NCBI GenBank assembly: GCA_022787425.1
Contig: JALFWB010000003.1
Location: 36,377-100,376 of the forward strand
Origin: Akkermansia sp.
GTDB taxonomy: Bacteria > Verrucomicrobiota > Verrucomicrobiia > Verrucomicrobiales > Akkermansiaceae
Direction: 5' to 3'
Length of the DNA stretch: 64,000 bases
Shown here piece after piece: positions 58,474-64,000 of this stretch. Within the stretch, counting starts at the first letter, position 1; every line of letters begins with the position of its first letter. The notes below the pieces were generated by a model. That model did not search any database. It was not told where the DNA came from and saw only the letters and a list, made by a program, of their open reading frames with translations. Both the position numbers and the translations under genes were made by a program.

Positions 58474-59913
58474 ATGTCATACGAAACCATCAGAGAGTGC
58501 CTCAAAACGGTCTCTCCCTATACATTGGAAGCCGCTTTGCTTGTCGCCATCGTGGTGGCACTCATCGCTATCTTCAAAGGCATCCGCGTCAAGAGCTTTG
58601 ATAAAAACGCCCCCGGCGGTCCCGGAGTTTGGGGTTGGGTGGCGGTGGTCGTGCTCTGGGCCGTGGTGATGCTCAACTACTTCGACCGCCAGCTGCTCAG
58701 CGTGCTGCACGACCCCATCGTGAAGGGTGAGGACGGCATCAAGATGACGGACGCCGAGTTCGGGTTCCTCACCTCGGCCTTCTTGGTGGTGTACGCCGTT
58801 CTCAGCCCCCTCGGCGGCTACCTGGCAGACCGCTTCAGCCGCAAGTTCATCATCATGAGCTCGCTGGTCGTCTGGTCCGTGGTCACTTGGCTCACCGGCG
58901 CGGCAGAGACGTATAACCAGCTTCTCGCGGCCCGCGCTGCCATGGGCATCAGCGAGGCCTTCTACATTCCGGCAGCCCTCGCGCTCATCACGGACTACCA
59001 CCGGGGTAATACCCGCTCCCTGGCTACCGGTCTGCATATGAGCGGTATCTACACGGGGCAGATTATCGCGGGTTTCGGTGCCACCATGGCCACGGGGCAA
59101 CTCGCCCTCGGCTGGCGTCTCACCTTCGAGGCCTTCGGTTTCTTCGGCGTGATCTACGCGCTCATCGTCATCCTCTTCCTGCATGACCCGCAGGGTACCG
59201 CTGCCCCCGCCGCTCCCGCTGAGGAGGCTCCGAAGGCGGAGGACAAGCCCGCTGCCGAGCCGACCGCCGCGCAGGAGGATAGCTTCAGCTTCATGGAGGT
59301 CATGCGCAGCCTCTTCTCCCGCCGCGCCATGTGCCTGTTGCTCATCATCGTGGCCATTGCGGGCTTTGCCAACTGGTTCCTCATGACTTGGTACCCCACG
59401 CTCTTGGGCGAGACCTTCAATCTCAAGCCGGAGGAGGCAGGGCCCAAGGCTACGGTCTGGGTGAACGTGGCTAAGTATGTGGCCGTTTTGGGCGGTGCCG
59501 TCATTGCCGACCTCTGGTATCAGCGGAACCGCAATGCCCGCGCCTATGTGCCCGGTATCAGCTTCCTCATTGCCGGTCCCTGCATTGTGCTCGGCATGCT
59601 CGGCTGCTCTTGGCTGGGGCTCGCTGCCGCCATCGCCCTCATCTCCATGCAGGGCGTGGCCCAGGGTGCCTTGGATGCCACGCTCATGCCGCTCCTCCGC
59701 TCAAATATCGATGAGCGCTTCTCTGCCACGGGCTACGGCATGCTCAACCTCACCTCCGCCGGCATCGGTGCCCTCATCGCTTGGGGCGGCGGCTACCTCA
59801 AGGACGCAGGTATCCCCCTCACCTTCTCCCTCACCGTTGCCGGTGCGCTCATGTGCGTCTGCGGTCTCCTCTTCTTCTTCCTCAGCAAACCCTCCGACAA
59901 GACGACCGCCTAA
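58474..59913 (+). CDS. MFS transporter, probable sialic acid or sugar acid uptake
   Basis: A 479-residue major facilitator protein with about 12-13 hydrophobic helices. An extra N-terminal helix (about residues 15-35) precedes the core. Conserved MFS loop 2-3 reads GGYLADRFSRKFIIM, and the NYFDRQLLSVL segment is typical of the anion:cation symporter (NanT/ExuT-like) branch. An Ala/Pro/Glu-rich cytoplasmic linker (about residues 240-270) joins the two six-helix halves. The neighbours are two NanM-type epimerases, so N-acetylneuraminate is the best substrate guess. Sialate lyase and kinase genes are not in the window. A terminator follows. Confidence 0.88.
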   Translation: MSYETIRECLKTVSPYTLEAALLVAIVVALIAIFKGIRVKSFDKNAPGGPGVWGWVAVVVLWAVVMLNYFDRQLLSVLHDPIVKGEDGIKMTDAEFGFLTSAFLVVYAVLSPLGGYLADRFSRKFIIMSSLVVWSVVTWLTGAAETYNQLLAARAAMGISEAFYIPAALALITDYHRGNTRSLATGLHMSGIYTGQIIAGFGATMATGQLALGWRLTFEAFGFFGVIYALIVILFLHDPQGTAAPAAPAEEAPKAEDKPAAEPTAAQEDSFSFMEVMRSLFSRRAMCLLLIIVAIAGFANWFLMTWYPTLLGETFNLKPEEAGPKATVWVNVAKYVAVLGGAVIADLWYQRNRNARAYVPGISFLIAGPCIVLGMLGCSWLGLAAAIALISMQGVAQGALDATLMPLLRSNIDERFSATGYGMLNLTSAGIGALIAWGGGYLKDAGIPLTFSLTVAGALMCVCGLLFFFLSKPSDKTTA

Positions 59914-59940
59914 CCCCTCACCCGCCCAACTGCCCATCCC

Positions 59941-59980
59941 GCACCGCCCCCATGCCCACCATGGCGGCGGTGCTCTTTTT
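59941..59980 (+). terminator. terminator of the sialate operon
   Basis: GCACCGCC (59941-59948) pairs with GGCGGTGC (59966-59973), followed by TCTTTTT. Confidence 0.8.
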
Positions 59981-60098
59981 GCCGCACGCCCCATGACCTT
60001 CACCGATTCCGGACGCCCTGCGACGAGAGGAACAGCCGTCGCTCCCACCATCTAACATCCATCATACAAGAACGACTAAAATTTATATAGACTTTTCT

Positions 60099-60127
60099 TC
60101 TTGACTCAGCATCAAAATCGTTGTATT
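60099..60127 (+). promoter_or_regulatory. probable promoter of the autotransporter
   Basis: TTGACT (60099-60104), a 17-base spacer, TATTTT (60122-60127). The 100-base leader contains a hairpin (AAGGAG at 60129-60134 with CTCCTT at 60157-60162) followed by a T run, which could act as an attenuator. Confidence 0.45.
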
Positions 60128-60233
60128 TTCAAGGAGTTTGCAAGGAATGCAGGCGTTCCTCCTTCTTCGGTTTTTGAGAAAGAAAGCACTCTGCACTCCT
60201 TACGGCAGTCAATCCGTCTCTTTCTCTACAGTC

Positions 60234-61178
60234 ATGAAATTACACTTACCTAAGGCCCTTCGTACAGCACTCCTCGCCTGCATCCTTGCCGTGTCTCCTG
60301 CCTACGCGGAGACGCTGACGACGGAGCTAGCCACCAATCTCCTATTCTTCAACAACAACAACGGAAAAACCGGACAAAACAGCTCCGATGTCACCACCAC
60401 GAACACAAGCATTACATTCGATCCCTTTTCGGACAGAACGAGCTCTGCCACAAGCTGGTATCTGGATTTGCAGTTCACCACGTTCGGGCAAAGCGGGCCT
60501 TCTTATTCGGCCGCAAAGTCAGGAGACTCAGCAGCCGGTCTTTCTGCCTACCTCGACAACGACAGCGGGACCATATGCATCGGGAAGGGGAACATCAAGA
60601 TGAGTGCCGAAATTCCGCTTGTTGTGGGTAATACCTACCGCTTGGCTTTTGATGCTTATAACAATCAAATCTATCTCCTTGATCGAACCTCCGTTACTAA
60701 AGACCGAATTCTTCTCAGCGGTACGGAGTTCGCTAAAACTAGCACTGATCTAAAATCCGGCACCTCTTGGTATTGGAGCTCAAGTAACGGAAATCACGCA
60801 ACTCTGAAGGAAGCAGCAAAAATCGGAACAGGTTTAACATCATGGGTAACCCTTGATTTTCAAAAAGCTATTGGCTATAACCCGTTCCTTGATCAACCCG
60901 TATTCGGCGGACCGGTGTATACCTATTCCACAGTCGACAATGTATTTTTGGATGGACACAGTGCTCCCTCCGTTCCGGCCAGAACAGGTGACGACTCCAT
61001 GGGCCCGGTTCTCATCTTCGAAAACGTCGGCGAGGTAACAGTGACTAATACGGTAAGTACCTCTGAGAGTGGAGGCATTCAGGTCACCGGCAACAGCCAG
61101 GTGACATGCAGCCTCGGCGGTGCGGGAGGAGCTATTTACGTGGGAGAGGGCGCAGAATTGACAACGACATATTCGTAG
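60234..61178 (+). CDS. autotransporter, N-terminal part, ended by an in-frame amber codon
   Basis: The reading frame begins with a signal peptide (MKLHLPKALRTALLACILAVSPAYA) and a beta-rich, serine/threonine/asparagine-rich domain (about residues 27-250) that may be a lectin-like sandwich (TSWYLDLQFTTFGQSGPSYS, NTYRLAFDAYNNQIYLLDRT). It ends at TAG 61176-61178, codon 315. The same frame then continues open to the window edge, so the 314-residue product may be a truncated form. The start is chosen at the signal peptide; the ATG at 60138 adds 32 non-signal residues. A mucin- or host-binding role is only a guess from the domain plan. Confidence 0.75.
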   Translation: MKLHLPKALRTALLACILAVSPAYAETLTTELATNLLFFNNNNGKTGQNSSDVTTTNTSITFDPFSDRTSSATSWYLDLQFTTFGQSGPSYSAAKSGDSAAGLSAYLDNDSGTICIGKGNIKMSAEIPLVVGNTYRLAFDAYNNQIYLLDRTSVTKDRILLSGTEFAKTSTDLKSGTSWYWSSSNGNHATLKEAAKIGTGLTSWVTLDFQKAIGYNPFLDQPVFGGPVYTYSTVDNVFLDGHSAPSVPARTGDDSMGPVLIFENVGEVTVTNTVSTSESGGIQVTGNSQVTCSLGGAGGAIYVGEGAELTTTYS

Positions 61179-64000
61179 CAGATCAGGAGCTCTGATTCAA
61201 TCAGTACTGCTAACATTTATGTTGACGGCACCCTGACCTTCACAGGGCGTACGAAAATGGACCTCAACGGCGGCAAAAAAAATCAAAGCTGGCATATCGG
61301 TCCGAAGGGTCTGATCAACCTCGGATGCTCCGATTTTGTTCTCGGAGACAATCGTCCCTTCTACCTAGAAGTGGTCATTGACGATTCCGGGGATGAATAC
61401 ATAGCTGATCTGAAGAATCGCACCCACTCGTTCCACAATATCAATCGCACCATTATGACAATGGACAGTGGTGGCAATGTCTACAATACCGTTTCCTCCA
61501 ATTATGCAGTCCTCAACCTTAACGGAGACCGTCTCGGAATAGACTTGTTAGACAATGGAACATACATTTCGCTTAATTATATTGTATTTCTATACGACTC
61601 CGTTGATCTTTATGCCAACGCCGATGTACAATGGACGGCGAATGGCACAACGGTGGAAACTTGCTTCGAGGATGCAGCAGGTACAAAAACCTCATATCGC
61701 GACGGCGACAGCGTGACGGTCAATGCCGGCACAGTCACAGTCCAAACAGACGTATCTGCCGCAGCACTCACGATGAACGGCGGCACGGTCGCGCTGAATG
61801 GAAAAACGGTAGGTGCAGATACCCTGACCATCGGTGTCAACGCCGCCATTGATGCATCAGGAGGGGGAACTTTGTCTGCCGGAGAAATACAGACAGTCAG
61901 CAACGCTTCATTGAAGGTCACTGGTCCGATGTCCCTGTCTGCGCCCATGACAATTGCCGATACCCTCACATTGAATACGGACGATACGCTGACGTTGAGC
62001 GAGCAGGTAAAGACAGCGAGCGGCGAAGACGGGGCCGCTGCCCTTGTCAGGAAAACAGGCAGCGGCACGTTAGTTATCTCCTCCGATTCCTCTGCTTCCT
62101 ATGCCGGGCAATACAGTATCGAGGAGGGAACACTGCGTTTGAAGGATTCCGGCAAGGTTGGTTCCGTTTCCGTTTCTATGGCAAAGGAAACGACCTTGGA
62201 AACGACCGGCAGCGTAACAATGAATAACGCCTTTATCGGAGCGGGCAAGCTCTCCGTGCTCGATGGCAGTCTCACCATAAACAATGCCCTGACGCTCGGC
62301 GGAACCATACAGAACTCCGGAGAGCTGATTGTGTCCACCCGGGGTAAACTTCAGTTCACCTCTCTGACCGATTTAACAGTCAAAGGGGGTACAACCTACA
62401 CGGATCCCTTGGTCGGCGGCGGACCGAACGGTTACGTTACTGCCACTTATTATGTGCTTCAGGGTAATGAGAATTCGAGTTTTACGCTCGGCGACAAAGT
62501 CAGGGTGGGACAAGATGATTATCTCGTTACCTTGGATCCTGACTCAGCAACGAACGCCCTCATCTCTCACAATAAAGCAAGCGGTCAGTACTACATTACC
62601 CAAGGTGTAGTGGATTATGGGGCAGATACTAACTCGGCAGCAAGTGCTGACACAACAGGGCTTGTCCTGACGGGCGGCAATCTTCGCATGCTCACGGATC
62701 TGAATGAGACGGCGGCTAATCAAGATGGTATCGTTCTGCAGAAGAATCCCACAGATGACACGGGAGCTCCCACATTCACAACGATCAGTGTTGCTGACGG
62801 CGTGACTCTTGATCATGTCTCACTGGACGTTACGAGCGACATCAAATTGAAAATACTTGGGTACAACAAGACGGACGGAGAGCATGTCGGGAAGGACGTT
62901 ATCATGAAGCAACTGACCGGTAATGGTACTCTTGTTTCCGGCAGTGGTATCATGGTGAAGGAGAGCGGCAGCTTTACCGGGACGTATGACGGCATTGTTC
63001 GACTGGGGACAACAAGCAATGATGCCGTTCAAAAGCTTCGTGCAGACGCAAATCTGACAGTGATCGGTGATGCCGGCACGGTGGAGGTGACGGGTCTGAA
63101 CAATGACGATGCCGAAGCCAATGTCTTGGGCGGTATCGAAACGACGGGGGCAAGCGTGAGGCTGGATAATGTCAACGGCACTACCCCGACCAAGGTCAGT
63201 TTGGAAAGGGAGTCCACCATGGATGGCGGTGTGCTGGAGTTCACGGTCTCAGCGGCGCAGATCAACGCCGGCCTGAATTTGGATAAAGATGACGCGAACA
63301 AAACAACGGTCATCACGGGCGAGAAACTGAGTCTTGCCAACGTGACACTGAAGGTCAACGAGGTTGACAAAACGGGCATCACCTACAACACCGCTGCGCC
63401 GGAGACGGACATTGTCCTCTTTGTCGTGAGCGACAATAGCGACAGCACGGTGGGTGAAGGGGTAAATGTCAGCGTAGACTCGAACTCTTGGATGGCCAAG
63501 TACTTCACCAATTTCCGTGTGAAGCAGGGCTCCGTTTACATCGTGGCGGATGCCAACACGAGCCGCTACGCCGCTTACGGACAGACGCCCAACGGCACGG
63601 CAGGCTTGGCACTGGCCGGCAAGGCGATGTTCCGGTTGAATCCGCAGGTGAATGATCCCAACGGCGAGCTGGCTCAGGTGCTCGATATGCTGGATAACCA
63701 CATTACTACCGGCAATATGGGTGCGATGGATCGTCTGGGCGCAGCACTGGCGGGCAGCTCGCTGTCCGCCGTGGGTCTGGCGGTGGCTGACGATGTGCAG
63801 CGTCAACTTCGCTCCATCCGCAACCGCACCACCACCATGGGCGTGAACGAGTGCGTGGTGAACGAGGACATGCCCTACGTCAACGGCTGGATCAGCGGTG
63901 ACGGTAACTACCGCCAGCTCAGCGAGAGCGGCACGGATGCAGGTTACCAGGTCTCCTCCTGGGGCGGCACAGTCGGTGTTGATGTCGACGTGAACCCGAA
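61179..64000 (+). pseudogene. autotransporter, continuation in the same frame beyond the amber codon (runs off the window)
   Basis: Reading on from the TAG in the same frame gives 940 codons without another stop. The sequence is that of a passenger with repetitive beta-helix strands (TLTFTGRTKMDLNGG, NAGTVTVQTDVSAAALTMNGGTVALNG, SGSGTLVISSDSS-like segments) rich in G, T, N, S and D. From about 63490 it enters the conserved autotransporter region (TAGLALAGKAMFRLNP, then GWISGDGNYRQLSE), where the beta-barrel begins. Without readthrough or correction this part lacks a signal peptide and would not be exported; its first ATG is at 61257. It may be a pseudogene, a phase-off allele or a sequencing error. 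Confidence 0.7.

Overview
The window reads as chromosome of a Verrucomicrobiota bacterium, most likely an Akkermansia-like gut lineage. This is inferred from gene content, not from a marker phylogeny: a division and cell-wall cluster of the expected order, a long-form IspG, lipid A synthesis (lpxB), meso-DAP type MurE, secreted proteins of unknown family, a sialic-acid utilisation block, and a large autotransporter. GC is high with GC-rich third positions, so many long antisense ORFs are shadows. No rRNA and no CRISPR array was seen.

Layout. 1-7.9 kb: a small unknown gene, a methyltransferase, tpiA, a polytopic membrane protein, a GT14 glycosyltransferase, rpmB, a short unknown gene, an MBL hydrolase, a DEAD-box helicase and ruvC. 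8.0-21.5 kb: the cluster mraZ-rsmH-ftsL-ftsI-murE-murF-mraY-murD-lysM protein-ftsW-murG-L,D-transpeptidase, tightly packed with overlapping or near-touching starts and stops, so probably one transcript driven from in front of mraZ. 21.4-28.2 kb: GT2, DedA, lpxB, HAD phosphatase, rhomboid protease, DtxR-type regulator, 23S rRNA-type m5U methyltransferase and a Pro/Ala-rich lipoprotein. 28.2-31.7 kb: rpsT, a zinc-ribbon protein, a possibly frameshifted gene, tRNA-Glu(CTC), a secreted thioredoxin-like protein and pgi.

31.8-40.9 kb looks like a defence island bounded by tRNA-fMet on one side and a tyrosine recombinase on the other. It holds an AbiE type IV toxin-antitoxin pair and a type I restriction-modification system whose hsdS carries two internal repeat pairs. 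41.0-45.8 kb returns to core genes: panD, secG, an OB/HD phosphohydrolase, a LysE-type exporter, ispG and ogt. 45.8-52.5 kb is accessory: three paralogous secreted proteins and a hipBA module with two palindromic operators, interspersed with a dispersed non-coding repeat family that also occurs beside abiE. 52.5-60.0 kb holds a transglutaminase-like/discoidin protein, a secreted thioredoxin-fold protein, two cyclically permuted mutarotase (NanM-type) proteins and an MFS transporter, consistent with sialic acid handling. 60.2-64.0 kb is an autotransporter reading frame interrupted by a single amber codon and running off the window.

Two genome-wide habits show. Hardly any gene has a Shine-Dalgarno sequence at the usual distance, and several genes have a sigma70-type -10 box only 6-9 nt before the ATG, which predicts leaderless or near-leaderless mRNAs. 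Functions are assigned from recognised motifs and context only; no database search was run.
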